In this document: positions 34,707 through 46,470 of the stretch, one piece after another
Numbering within the stretch: the stretch's first letter is position 1
How the letters are laid out: each line of letters opens with the position of its first letter
Source: Sambucus nigra
Lineage: Eukaryota; Streptophyta; Magnoliopsida; Dipsacales; Adoxaceae
Direction of reading: 5' to 3'
NCBI GenBank assembly: GCA_949130495.1
Contig: OX422211.1
Span: 538,596,872 to 538,660,871 of the forward strand
DNA length: 64,000 nucleotides
Notes under the pieces: model-generated
Seen by the model: the letters and a program-made list of their open reading frames with translations, nothing else
Database searches by the model: none
Told to the model about the DNA's origin: nothing
Made by a program: the position numbers and the translations under genes

Positions 34707-35650
34707 ACCAATTTTGTTGTAATAAGAACAGATTCAGTAGACAAAACGTTTTTAGGTTATAATAGCTTAGGTTTTGAGGGGTTTTGAAGAGTTGTTCTTC
34801 AATTGTTCTTGGATTGACACTCTTTTGGATTGATTGTTGCACAATTCATTATCCCCTCCATTTATATAGTTTGTATTTCCTTCTTTCTTGCTTTGATAGT
34901 TTGATTTACATGCTTTCTTAATTAGATTCACATGCTTTCTTCACTTGCTTTGTAGTATAGATTTATCGCGTTTATTCCCGCTTTCCATTTACCGCATTTT
35001 TAGCATGCTTTCTAGCTAATCTAAATTAGGTTGTGCTTGAATGGAACTCACTCGAGTTGACGCGTTACTTTGCTTTGGTGATGGTGTTTACGGGTCTATT
35101 TCGAGTGCGTTGTCCTAGTTATTACGCCTAGGAGATTTGATTTGGCATATCATGTATGTCCTGTGCTTACGACCTTTCGCGCGTAATTTTCGGGATATTT
35201 GTTGACGCCAAAATCTTATTAGGCTTTTATGATGATTTAGGGCGTAACAACCCTTGATTTAATTAACTGTCGAAACGAGACGCATTTGTAATAACTCGTC
35301 GACCCATGTAACCATTTTATACTACTTAACTCGGGTGAGGAAATTCGACGCAACCTATAGTTCTACTCGCTTTGTTAACCTAGTTTCATTTCCCTCTCCT
35401 AGATTAATCATTTCCCTTTTATGCATCTTTTCCTTTTTAGTTTCTAAACACCTTTTACACTTTTATTCCTAAATTAATAATCTGTTGCGATCTATCAAAC
35501 ATTCTCTATGGATTCGATACCCGACTTACCGCTATACTCACCCGTTGAGTGTAGTCATAATTTAGGTTTTTGTATAGAGTTGGTGAGCCGAATATAAAAC
35601 GATCGGCGCGTAGGTGACTCTCACACCGCGGCGAAACCCTGTCTATCAAA

Positions 35651-35669
35651 TGGCGCCGTTGCTGGGGAG
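35651..35669 (+). promoter_or_regulatory. Primer-binding site, tRNA-Asp type
   Basis: TGGCGCCGTTGCTGGGGAG, two bases after the LTR end. The Athila-type sequence. Confidence 0.9.
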
Positions 35670-35848
35670 TGTTTGATTTAGATTGTAATTGTCTTATTAG
35701 TTCGTAGTATTCTTTCATTTGTATTTGTATTCTTTCTTTTAACCTTTTTTGTAGGACTTCTACATTTGAGCGCCTAGGAACGCTTGAATTATCCCGCCGC
35801 ACATCTTCTTTGTGAAAGTCGCCTTCTCGAGCTATTGTTGGGGTAAGC

Positions 35849-36967
35849 ATGTCTTATTCTAACTTTTCTGGTAATCCTAATGATAATTCTCAAAATTCCG
35901 GTAAACCTTTGACTTTTGGTCAATACTTGCAATCCCAAAAAGTTGCAACATCTAAAATGACATTGGGTGAGTATTACGAAAGTCAAAGTTTGGATTACAG
36001 CAATTTTGTGCATGATCATTCTGATTTTGGGTCGCAAGATCCTTATGATAAGAATTTTGAATCCAATTGTAATCATTTTTAAAATTCTTATATTAATGAT
36101 TTTGATCGTAGTCCCGAGAACAATTTTCAAACTTCCCATTTCCAAGAATCTGCTCCTCGCCCGATGACTTTCGGTGAGGGATTGCGTATGCTTGAAAATT
36201 AGAGGATTGAAGAACGTTATCGGGAAGAAAATCGTTGTTGGGAACACGAGTTGGATTTACTATTTGAATCCGACGATGACTTTTCTTCGGAGACTGCCGA
36301 AGTCGAGGACTGTTTTGAACCAAATGAGGACTTCGTTCCTACTTTGGAACAAATCATCCTTGACTTGACCCACGGTATAGTAGAGAATGAAAATGAGGAT
36401 GAAAAGGGCATAGTATCTATTTGCAATGAATTCGTTTCTTCTTTTATTTTCGAAGAAGAAAGTTTCATTGTAAACGATCCTATTTCTTCCGAAATTCAAT
36501 TTTCAAGCGATGATTACTCATCGCCTGTGATTGAATTTCTTTCATCCCCGTCTTCATTATATACTGTCATACCAATTTGAGTACCCGATGAATCGGTTCA
36601 AAACTTTTTAGTTCCAAACCTTTTCACCGACGAGGAGTACTCGCTCGAGCCGCTTTCCATAACGGCATCTTTGCCCTCATGTGCGTCGCCTCCCATTCCA
36701 ACTTTAAAATACTCGGGAGTTGATTCATGTTTTCTCGGCCCGCATGTGTATTTGTTGCCCGTCCTATCCAAATCCCCCATCCTCCCTCCCAAAGTTTCAA
36801 TTGGGGATGGTTCACTTTCACCGCCTTACACATGCCTTCCGTCGTTCGAACGGAATTCATATTTTTTGGTAGGCATGCATGTTCGGGAGGGTTCACCGTT
36901 GATCCGCCAAATTCAACTTGTGTTTTGGATGGACCCTCAAAAGTTTCAACTTTTAGTATATAGTTAA
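35849..36967 (+). pseudogene. ORF a of the Athila-like element, acidic protein of unknown function (three stops)
   Basis: One plus frame of 373 codons in the gag position, starting MSYSNFSGNPND. It is interrupted by TAA at 36080, TAG near 36200 and TGA at 36578. A C-to-T change could explain each stop. The N-terminal part repeats short phrases such as LTFGQYLQ, MTLGEYYES and MTFGEGLRM. The middle (36251-36580) is strongly acidic (FESDDDF, NENEDEKG). The end is VFWMDPQKFQLLVYS. No zinc knuckle, gag core or protease motif is present. The frame is otherwise kept over 1.1 kb, so it was translated until recently. I do not recognise the family. Confidence 0.6.
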
Positions 36968-37484
36968 TTGCACATCCTAAGTGTAGGTTGTATATACTAA
37001 CTTCTTCATTTTTGTTTTTCTTAATATTAGCCTAGTGTAATTAGTTAATCTCTTTTTATTTCTTTTTGTATGCTTGGTTCTAACTCTTTTGTAGGTTCAA
37101 CGCACTTGAATTTGCGGAGACTATGCATCCCGGCACGCATTTCTTAAGAAAACAATCAAAAAAATCGCAAAAATATTTTTACCTTTATTTTTCACACGCG
37201 CATTCTCACGCATTTGCATTTGTTTTTCTTTTTTATTTTATTTAATTTTTCATTTTGTCGTGACCATGCGTGTGTGTTGCTCATTGTACATATTTTTATT
37301 TTTTGGTTAGCATAGGCCTTTTTGTGTGTATATTTAAGCATATGTGTAATTAATTTTATTTTTATTTTTATTTTTATTTTTATTTTTATATTTTTATTTC
37401 ATATTTTTATATATATATACTTATATATACTATATATATATTTATTTTATATTTACACCCCTTAATTATCCCTGAATTGCAATT

Positions 37485-37499
37485 CCCCCCCCCCCCCCC
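37485..37499. repeat. 15-base poly-C run
   Basis: Uninterrupted C run shortly before the internal palindrome block. Confidence 0.95.
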
Positions 37500-37534
37500 A
37501 TTTAAAAAAGGGGAAAGCAGTGTGCCTGGCCCTA

Positions 37535-37580
37535 CTTGATCGATCGATCGAAGGCCAAGGCTCAATCGATCGATCGAGCA
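37535..37580. repeat. Internal copy of the LTR palindrome block
   Basis: CTTGATCGATCGATCGAAGG, then CAATCGATCGATCGAGCA. The preceding GGGGAAAGCAGTGTGCCTGG resembles GGGGAAACAGCAGGCTGCC before the LTR block, and a T/C-rich stretch follows as in the LTR. It appears to be a diverged copy of the U3 module. Confidence 0.8.
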
Positions 37581-37712
37581 GTTAAAGGCCGAGTCTGCCC
37601 ATTTTTTTCCCCATTCCCTTATTTCCTCTCCTCTTTTACTACACTATTTCATGCCCTAGAAAATTTTCCCACCACATTTCTCTCAATTTCTTCCAAATTC
37701 TACACTTTCAAG

Positions 37713-38195
37713 GTATAATCTTTACTACTTTAACATGTATTTGTAGTTTTTGGTAGATTTTTGTCACAAATTCCATGTTTTATCCAATATTTGACAATTG
37801 TTTGAATGTGTTGCTATTCCCCCTGATTTATGTTGTTCCAACCGATTTTTCTCATGATTCTTGTTGAATATCCACTCATGAACACATGATTATTGCTGCA
37901 TTGTTGTTTTGTTCATGAGTGGGGCGATTTTGTTGGTTCAATGTGGTATTTTTCAACCTTGACGTACATTGCGCATGCCAAGTGTTCGTCAAAATGCCTA
38001 AAACAGTTTTCAATCCAATTTTTGACGCACACTTGGGTGATTTTCATTCCATGTCGCATTCCAACATTTTTCATCGCAATGTTGCAATTTTTCACCTCGG
38101 TTTTGCACACTTGCACCTCCATTTCAACTTGTACACTACTAACCATTAATTATGCTTACAATTTTTTTTTGTATTGCCTAATTCTTGTTTTGTAG
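37713..38195 (+). other. Predicted 5'-UTR intron before ORF b
   Basis: Donor TTTCAAG|GTATAATC at 37713 and acceptor TTCTTGTTTTGTAG|GTTAAA at 38195, which lies six bases before the ATG of ORF b. The upstream stretch 37600-37712 is CT-rich, like a plant 5' UTR. Prediction only. Confidence 0.45.
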
Positions 38196-38201
38196 GTTAA
38201 A

Positions 38202-39416
38202 ATGGCACCAAAGAAATACAGCTTTACTAGGTGTGTGCCCGCCAGGGGCGTTGATGGTTTCCGCTGCGATCAAGAGCGGGATTGGTACCGCGCCCACTTT
38301 CATACATTTGAGCGTCCGCTTAGATATCATTTTGCGTGGGCCATTGAGGATATACCGAGGGAGGCGCGTGTTCTGTTACGCCGTCAGGGGTGGGAGCCCT
38401 TTCTTGCTACTAACGGTCGTATCAATGAAGAACTAGTCCGAATTTTTTATGCGACGTTAGTTGAGGTAAAGGGCAGTGGGACGAATACATACGAGGAGAT
38501 GGCCCGTGGGGTGAGGATACCCTTCAGCATTTCAGATTTGGCAGATTATATGGGTGTTCCACACCCCGCGGATGTGATCAGTTTCTTGGATGGGACCATC
38601 TTCGGCAGGGGGACATTGATAGAGGCTCTTGCACCGGGTGAGGCGTGGAAAAAGGGTGCTTTCCGCTCGGCTGCAATGGAGGACTTACCGAGGTTATTAC
38701 ACTACATCAATGTCCACTCTTTCATGGTGACGAACAACCGGTCACAGGTTCGTCACAAGCATGCCGCATTGATCTACACGATGATTAATGGTTTGGGCAA
38801 TATCATCTTGCCCAGTATCTTTCTAGACATGATGTGCGCGACAGCTAAAGGGATTTCTTGGAGGTATTCCCTTCCCTTTCCTTCCCTCATTACGAGGATT
38901 TGTATATCGCATGGTTGCCCTGAGTTCGACGGTGACCATAAGCACGACCCACTCGGGCTTCTCTCCAAGGACAATATTTCAAAAATGCTAAAGCACGAGT
39001 GGGGGAAACCGGGCGGTAAGAGACAGAGGGCGGAGGTGGCTGATGAGCCGGACGATGAGGAGGCCGAGATCAGGGAGATGGAGACTGGTGAGGGTTCTCA
39101 CGCGCCACACACCGATGATGATGCCCGCTTTGTGGCATTCCAGGCCGTGTAAGACCAGCGCTGGGAGGAGACCCAACTCAGGTGGGCTACGTGTGAGTCC
39201 TGCCTGGACCAGTTTCAGGCCGACCAGCGGCAGCAGTGGGCACAGCAGCAGGCTCAGCAGGAGCAGTTTCATGCCGAGCAGCGGCAGGAGTAGGCCATGC
39301 AGAGGCAGGCGAGGGCACAGCACAGACAGGACTATCGGATGATGCAGCGGATGATGAGAGATCTTTATCTGCAGCGCAGTGATTCCGACACACCATTGCC
39401 TCCTCATTTTCAGTAA
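38202..39416 (+). pseudogene. ORF b: Athila-type protein in the env position (two late stops)
   Basis: 404-codon frame. The first 316 codons are open, then TAA at 39150 and TAG at 39291, and the frame ends at TAA 39414. It starts MAPKKYSFTRCVPARG right after a predicted splice acceptor. The central part (LVRIFYATLVEV, IPFSISDLADYMGVPH, NNRSQVRHKHAALIYTMING, LPFPSLITRICISHGC) matches the putative plant transposon protein domain known from Athila-type elements. The C-terminus is acidic, then Gln/Arg-rich coiled coil (39160-39370). I see no clear signal peptide or membrane segment, so the env label reflects position only. GC content is clearly higher than in the flanks. The best preserved gene in the window. 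Confidence 0.8.
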
Positions 39417-41764
39417 CCCTCTGATCCTAGTGTATCTGGCCACTAGGCTGCTGTTGTACTGAGTTATTTTTGTATTCTGGGATCGGATAGTATATTGTAC
39501 TTTTTTTTTTATTTGTTTTTCTTTTATTTCACTAGTTGTAATGTATTAAGTGATTTTTTATTGAACTTATGAAATGAGAAATGAAAATGTAGTTTGTGGT
39601 TGTTTATTGGATTTTGATGTGTGTGACCTTCCATTTTATAAAATCAAAAAGTTTACCATCAATTTATCTAGTATTTGCACTTCAGCCCCTCTATATTATT
39701 GTGACTTGTGACATATATTCTCTTAACTTAATACATCGGTACATATTCTTCATATGCTTTGTACTAACTTGTTTTGCAGCTTCATTGGGACTTGTACTTA
39801 TGGAGATCGCTCCACATGTGGGTAATATCATTCTTTTCCTAGCTTTGTGTTGTGTTCTTTAATGGACGCATTGGGGAGAATGCAACATTCAAGTTAGGGG
39901 GTGTAGGATATTCTATCCATTTTGCTGTTTAGTCCTTGGATTTGATTACAATTTAGTTACAAAGCATGTTTTTGTTAAAAAATTGAAAATTTTCAAAAAT
40001 ATTTTCTATCTTTTTTCTCCTTTATTGGGCATTTTGCCATTGTTTCCGATGATAAATTTTAATAATTGCCCGATCAAATAGACAATTCAACGATGCATGT
40101 TCTCGATTTTAGAAGTTATTAGACTTTAGTCCCTAAATCATTAATATTATGGATAACTTGATGAATTAAACTTTAATCCGTGAGCACATGCACCATTCTT
40201 GTTATATTGATTTGGTTTAAGATTTTTATAACTCGATATGCTTTTGTTGCATTGTATATACTTACACCGAGTGAGATTAGAGACTTATCTTCAGTTGTGA
40301 GTGTATACACTATTCATTCCTCTTTGAAAACGTTACAGTCATTGGTAATCTCTTTATTCTTTCATTGACCGTTCATTAATTGAGTTCATACTTGAAATGT
40401 GTTACTTGAGCATGATTTTCATATATTGTTTTGACTCGAGAATTGCATAAACTTTGTGAAATGATCATAGGCCATCTTTTTATATCACCCATATGACCTT
40501 GACCTCACCCTTTATATGTTCCCTAGTCAACCCACTTGAGCCTAAATACTAGCCTTTCTTTTGATTACCCAAAATTCCATATCCAACTCCAAATTGGAGT
40601 TTTATACCATAAAAATTACCTTACACACCCTTGTTTGGATTGTTGCTTGGGATTGAATGATATTGTTGTGTTGTGGTTGAAATTTGAGTATGAAAAGAGT
40701 AAGAAGTGAAAAGAAAAAGAGTGAAAAAGAGTGAAAAAGAGAGAAAAAGAGAAAGTTAAAAACAAAAGAAAACAAAAGAAAAAAGTGAGAGAAAGAAGAA
40801 AAGAAAAAGAAAGAGAAAGTTGTTTATAGTGTTTGTATGTGATTCAATAATCCTTGTTACTCTCTCGATTGTTATATCTAATGCTCGTTTGGAAATCATT
40901 TGTCAAATTTTGAAATTGCCCACTTTTTCCCATTATTCCGAGTTTCATCCCTAAACACTTTGAATCCGTATATACATCCCTTTCATTTCGTACCCTAACC
41001 TAGCCTACATTACAACCCTATTAAAGTCCTATGTGATCTTAAGTAGATGTAATTCAAATGTTTAAATAGTGTTGATAATTTGTGAAAATACATTTTGCCT
41101 CTTTTATATGTGCGGTGTCCTTTCACTGAGATTGCAATTTTTATTTCCTATATAGCGTTCTTCAATTGTGACATGTGCGCGGCCTAGTTTCCCTTTACAT
41201 TTACTCCTTATGCCCGCATGTCCCGTGTGTTACCTCCCTGTTTCAAGTGATTTCATTTGATGAGTGTAATGCCCGTGAGGATCGACTTTTATGCATGCTT
41301 TGATATTTACTATCCGAGTTATTTAAGTTTTTCTCCAAATCATACTTTGCATATGCTCACTCCCCTCCCACATGTTAGAGTTTCAATTCATTGAGGTGCA
41401 TTCGATAATGTTAATAACTACGGACTTTTCACGCGAATTCGTTTGCTATGCTATTAACATGTTGAAATCTTGTTCACACTGATGAGTTTGTCTTATTTGA
41501 TTGGGCATATTTTGAGGAAAATTTATGATGTTTGTGGGTTTCATCCCTGAAAACCCTCACGATATGACACTTCCACTAGGGTAACCTACGGGTTTAACGG
41601 CTTATTGCATATGCTAAATGCAATCGAATCGCCCGCGAAAGTGGCCTTATCTTTTTATTGCTTTTATACCATACTTTTGTACTATCTCCTGTTTTGGTTT
41701 ACTTGTTCTTCTTGTTGCATCCTATTTCATTGCTAGGGACTAGCAATGTGTCAGTTAGGGGGTG
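39417..41764 (+). other. 3' non-coding region of the Athila-like element
   Basis: No credible gene in 2.3 kb. Contains an internal polypurine-like TTAGGGGGTG at 39894-39903, identical to the functional tract at 41755-41764, and a purine-rich run (GAAAAAGAGTGAAAAAGAG type) at about 40685-40822. Confidence 0.7.
41755..41764 (+). promoter_or_regulatory. Polypurine tract of the Athila-like element
   Basis: TTAGGGGGTG directly before the 3' LTR start TGATAATACG. Confidence 0.8.
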
Positions 41765-43282
41765 TGATAATACGCAAATATCGCGTATTTCATCCGTCGA
41801 ACCTACGCATTTTAGCCCCCTCGGATGCCTTAATCTCTATATTTAAGCCCGTTAACCAGAAAACCTCGGTTTATACTATTAACATGCTATATGCGGTATA
41901 ATTGGGCTTTTGTAGGTATTTAGGTACCAAGTATGGGATTCGGAAGCATTCCGCGCAATTTTCGTACACAATCGCACGCTCAAGGGCAATTCGGTCATTT
42001 CACAGATTGGGCACCTAGCCCGACATCTACACAAAAGTTGTATCTCTCCTCGCTAGCTTCGCGTGGCCGTGAACGGTGCGTGATTCTGAGTCCGTATGAC
42101 AAAGTTACGGCGAATTGAGCGGAGATGGAAAGCATGCCAAAACAGGGGAAACAGCAGGCTGCCCTGATTGATCGATCGATCGAGCCTGGGGTTCGATCGA
42201 TCTAGCTTTTGTATTTTTGCCACGATTTTAATAGTCGATCAATCGACCACAGGGGTCGATCGATCGATGCTCTGTTTTTTCCTGTAGATATTTTCTTCTC
42301 TTTTCTTTCTTCTTTTCTTTTTTTCTAACTTAGTATATAAACCAATTTTGTTGTAATAAGAACAGATTCAGTAGACAAAACGTTTTTAGGTTATAATAGC
42401 TTAGGTTTTGAGGGTTTTGAAGAGTTGTTCTTCAATTATTCTTGGATTGACACTCTTTTGGATTGATTGTTGCACTATTCATCATCCCCTCCATTTATAT
42501 AGTTTGTATTTCCTTCTTTCTTGCTTTGATAGTTTGATTTACATGCTTTCTTAATTAGATTCACATTCTTTCTTCACTTGCTTTGTAGTATAGATTTATC
42601 GCGTTTATTCCCGCTTTCTATTTACCGCGTTTTTAGCATGCTTTCTAGCTAATCTAAATTAGGTTGTGCTTGAATGGAACTCACTTGAGTTGACGCGTTG
42701 CTTTGCTTTGGTGATGGTTTTTACAGGTCTATTTCGAGTGCATTGTCCTAGTTATTATGCCTAGGAGATTTGACGGGGCATATCATGTATGTCCCGTGCT
42801 TACGACCTTTCGCGCGTAATTTCCGGGATATTTGTTGACGCCAAAATCTTATTAGGCTTTTATGATGATTTAGGGCGTAACAACCCTTGATTTAATTAAC
42901 TGTCGAAACGAGACGCATTTGTAATAATTCGTCGACCCATGTAACCATTTTATACTACTTAACTCGGGTGAGGGATATTCGACGCAACCTATAGTTTTAC
43001 TCGCTTTGTTAACCTAGTTTCATTTCCCTCGCCTAGATTAATCATTTCCCTTTTATGCATCTTTTCCTTTTTAGTTTCTAAACACCTTTTACACTTTTAT
43101 TCCTAAATTAATAATCTGTTGCGATCTGTCAAACATTCTCTGTGGATTCTATACCCGACTTACCGCTATACTCACCCATTGAGTGTAGTCGTAATTTAGG
43201 TTTTTGAATAGAGTTGGTGAGCCGAATATAAAACGACCGGCGCGTAGGTGACTCTCGCGCCGCGGCGAAACCCTGTCTATCA
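41765..43282 (+). repeat. Athila-like 3' LTR, 1518 bp
   Basis: Starts TGATAATACGCAAATATCGC, ends CCCTGTCTATCA, TATA box at 42334-42340. Carries the fuller palindrome block (42167-42273), including GTCGATCAATCGACC, which is missing from the 5' copy. Confidence 0.95.
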
Positions 43283-43287
43283 ATAAC

Positions 43288-44580
43288 TCCATCTCTGATA
43301 AAAATCAATATAGGGTTGTTTCCAATCCGTTTGAGCTCTCAAAAAATTACACCCCACTGGTTGAGAGAAATCTTGAAAATTATGACATTCGTTTTGCATT
43401 GTTTTTGCGTCTTACTCTCAGTGATTTCAAAGTTCTCATCGTGAGTTTTCTTCAACTGCTCTCCTATTTCCTCTGAAACATTTCATCAGACAATGTACCT
43501 AAAGGATTTTTATAGTATAAAGTTTTCTTGAATAAGGATGTATTGTGCTAACTCCGTAAGATTTATCTTTTCAATTCTTATCTCCAGCTCCCTCTTAATC
43601 TCTCCCCTCCAATGTGAATCATCATCACTATGGAAGAGTTGGATCACAAATAATGGAGTTATTCTTCCATGGATCACCATAATTTTAGACACACCATCCA
43701 TAACCACTTTATATGAAATAGTTCTATAGGCATCAAAATGTCTTGGGTGCCTTTCCACCTTATAGTCATTAAATAACCCTATCAACCTCTGGATGATCAT
43801 TCTGTAGGGTGCCAAACTTATATGCTTTAATGCATATTCACCATTAACTTATTTTTGCATGAGATTAGGGTCTCCTTTGATGTACGGGGGATGAATTCCT
43901 CTTCGCAGACCTTTAAGTAATTCTAAAATCAAAATCTCATACTCTGCCTCATTATTTGAATAATGAAAGTCCAACTTGGAAGGAAAACTAATATTTTCCT
44001 ACCCTATGGACATGATAACTCCTACTCCTACCTTGACATTAGAAAATGAATCATCAAACTCCATTGACCACTCTTCCACATCAGCCTCATAAACATTGTC
44101 TTGTAAATCATCTCTTGGTATATTTTTGTGAGGTGGCTCGAATAAGCTTTAGAGAAGAATGGCCAAAAGAATTGTGTAGTCTTAGCTATTGATCACACGA
44201 GGGACCACACACTTTATATTATTGTCAGATAGAATGAGGAAATACCATACACCTTTTTGTTTATTAATACTTTCAACGCCATTAAAAACTTCATTGGATC
44301 ACATCTTGTCACTATGTGAATAGTGAAAGCTATCATGCAATGCCTTGGTTTTTTAGCGATAAAAAACAATGCCAAACACTGCCTCTCAATGGTAATATAC
44401 CTTAACTCTAAACCATGGATAATTTTATATAGATAGTAGACAGGTCTCTCTTGTCCATCAACATAATGTGCCCATAGTGCACCGATGAAGCTTATAATGG
44501 ATGTAAGATAGCAACAAAGGTATTCTAGTTAAAGGTGGAATCATTATTTAGGGAAAAATGATCAAATTATTGAGCTTGTC
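43288..44580 (-). pseudogene. Tat-B RNase H domains and pre-integrase
   Basis: The minus frame shows the second RNase H: VEEWSMEFDDSFSNVKVGVG (about 44040-44095), FHYSNNEAEYEILILELLKG (about 43915-43980), YIKGDPNLMQK (about 43880), then ALKHISLAPYRMIIQRLIGL. The first RNase H lies further upstream (about 44150-44580) with many stops. ORF 43815-43510 belongs to the linker to integrase. Compared with Tat-A, the FDGS catalytic strand reads FDDS and GDS reads GDP. Confidence 0.65.
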
Positions 44581-44689
44581 AAAGGTATAATTTTTTGGTT
44601 CCTCCCATTGGAACTTGGTGGCCTTTCAAAAAAGCTAAATTAATGTGCGAGTGATCTCAGATAGATCTGGGATGATTCTTCTCAGGTAA

Positions 44690-45390
44690 GAAATATTTCC
44701 AATTAAACTCTTCATCTCCCTCTTTCTTTTTGAGTATTTCATATCATGGATGGATTTTTTCTTGTCCTTGTCAATCTGAACCCTTTATCGATCTACCACA
44801 AAATCCAAGAATTTCTCACGCATTATACCAAAGTCACATTTGAGTGGATCAATCTGTAACTTGTATTTCCTACACCTATTAAAGACTCTTCTTAAGTCAA
44901 CTAAGTATAAGTCTTCCTTCTTCGAATTGCTGACCAAATCATCCACATAAAACTCCAAGTTATCCCCATATTTTTTAGACCAAAAGGCATGATAGTATAG
45001 ATGAAGTCTCTTAAGGGGATCCTAAAAGTTATTTTCTGTGTCAGCTGGATCTATCTTGATCTTGTTATAGCCTACATAACCATTCATGAAGATGTACCTA
45101 TTATGGCCAGTTGTTGAATCAATCAAGTTATCAATTAAAGGTAGAGGGAACTCATCTTTAGAGCATGATTTATTAAGATCTCTAAAATTCATATAAATGC
45201 AAATTTATGGTTTATTTTTCATGCCCATTTGCACAAGGCTAGAAATGTAAATTAGAGGTTTAACCGAATTGATAAATCTAGTTGCTAAGAATCATTCCAC
45301 CTTAGGCTTTATTTTGAGATCCAACTCAGGATTATATATTCTGGTTGCCTGATTGATCAAGATTACTGAAGGGATAATATTTAACTCGTG
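44690..45390 (-). pseudogene. Tat-B reverse transcriptase (broken)
   Basis: Minus-strand fragments: MNFRDLNKSCSKDEFPLPLI (about 45135-45195), FMNGYVGYNKIKIDPAD (about 45050-45105), LEFYVDDLVSNSKKEDLYL (about 44905-44965, YVDD intact) and LQIDPLKCDFGIMREKFLDF (about 44800-44865). Stops and shifts occur between them, and the PFGLKNAGATYQR segment is largely deleted. The order and motifs match Tat-A. Confidence 0.75.
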
Positions 45391-45949
45391 GCAGTTCACA
45401 TCTTGATTATACCCCAATATGCCAGTGTGCTTCCATGTGAAAACATATTTATATTCTTGAGTGAGCTTGATGAGCTCTAACTTCTTCGCAAGTCTTTCGA
45501 AATGATGATTGTCATTGGTTCTTCTCCACCCTCTACTAGATCAATCTAACAACCCTTTGCATTTTTTCTTGGGAGGTGTACGTTCCTTTCTCTTCTTTGA
45601 GATCTTCGCTTACTCTAACCTTGGGCTAATAATCCTGTTTAATGCATTCTAGCATCTCACTTCCTTTTCAATTGGGTCATGCATTAGACTCATTATATCT
45701 CTCAGTTGTTTAGAGATAAGATGGGTTTGGGGAACAACCTCATTCACTTTCTCAACTTTCCTAACTTCCATTATCTCTCCATATTAATTCACCGTAGGTC
45801 CTAACCTGTCCTTGATGGTTGGTACCCTTACACCTTTGATACACCTTATCAAAATATGTGTATCTTTGATCATCTCTATGTAAAAGGCATCATGTTCCAA
45901 ATGTGCTACATCCTTGGAAAAAGGGTTTCTTAGATCACCATCAATATCC

Positions 45950-46440
45950 CCTTAATGTTGGCTTCAGCACATTGATAATAGGTCGAAGGGACCAAATCAT
46001 GGTTGTGCATCCCAACTCTTCCGATCAAAATATGGTAGGAAGTGGATGACTCAATCATATGGAACTTTATCCCTTATGTGATATTTACCATGACTATCCC
46101 AATGTTCACACACCCATTGGACTTAGAGGTTTTGTTACCATAACTTGAGATTAAAAGAGGAATCACAATCAACCTTTTCTCAAAGATGTTAGCCTTATAG
46201 AGTGAGATACTTGGAATGATATTAAAATATGAACCTCTGTTCATTAACACTCTAGAAAAGCTTACGCTCATCTTCGCATATAAGGGCCAATTATGGGGGA
46301 ACTTAATTTGTCTCTCGGTGTTTGAGAAAGTTATCTCAGAAATAAATCGTTATATCAATCTAGCCATATGATCTTTCCACCTGGATAAAGGAACAACCTA
46401 TTCAACTTCTCTAGAAATTTATAAGAAATGGGGATCATTT
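45950..46440 (-). pseudogene. Tat-B protease (broken)
   Basis: ORF 46271-46074 reads MSVSFSRVLMNRGSYFNIIP, equivalent to the Tat-A active-site strand. The catalytic D of D-T-G is N here (MNRGS). The C-terminal block ILIGRVGMHNHDLVPSTYY follows at about 45985-46045. The preceding segment FISEITFSNTERQIKFPHN matches FLFEVTFRDADRAVRHPHN of Tat-A. Confidence 0.65.
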
Positions 46441-46470
46441 TGATAAGTTTCTCATCTAGTCTATTAGTGT

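Larger units (their letters stand above)
34151..35648 (+). repeat. Athila-like 5' LTR, 1498 bp
   Basis: Starts TAATAATACGCAAATATCGC (TG mutated to TA) and ends CCCTGTCTATCA. TATA box TATATAA at 34700-34706, preceded by a GATCGATC palindrome block (34554-34636). It differs from the 3' LTR at scattered bases and lacks about 20 bp of the palindrome block. Confidence 0.95.
34151..43282 (+). mobile_element. Athila-like LTR element without gag-pol
   Basis: Exact 5-bp duplication ATAAC (34146-34150, 43283-43287). LTRs 34151-35648 and 41765-43282. Primer-binding site TGGCGCCGTTGCTGGGGAG at 35651 matches tRNA-Asp, the hallmark of the Athila group. Polypurine tract TTAGGGGGTG at 41755. The 6.1-kb interior has no protease, RT, RNase H or integrase. 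It holds an acidic ORF (35849-36967) and an ORF in the env position (38202-39416). Since both LTRs and the duplication are well kept, it moved in this form, so it is a non-autonomous Athila relative. Confidence 0.9.
32370..46470 (-). mobile_element. Tat-B: second Tat-lineage element, split by the Athila-like element
   Basis: Runs from the last exon of the antisense ORF (32430-32720, plus) through integrase (32980-34150), then after the Athila-like insertion through the RNase H domains, RT and protease (43288-46440), all on the minus strand in the same order as Tat-A. It lacks gag and both LTRs in the window. The left end is cut exactly at the chromovirus LTR, and the right end fades near 46470. 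It is more decayed than Tat-A. Confidence 0.8.

Noticed and set aside
38202..39416. ORF b as an ordinary host gene
   Set aside because: It lies between LTRs with an exact target duplication and matches the Athila-type domain, so it belongs to the element.
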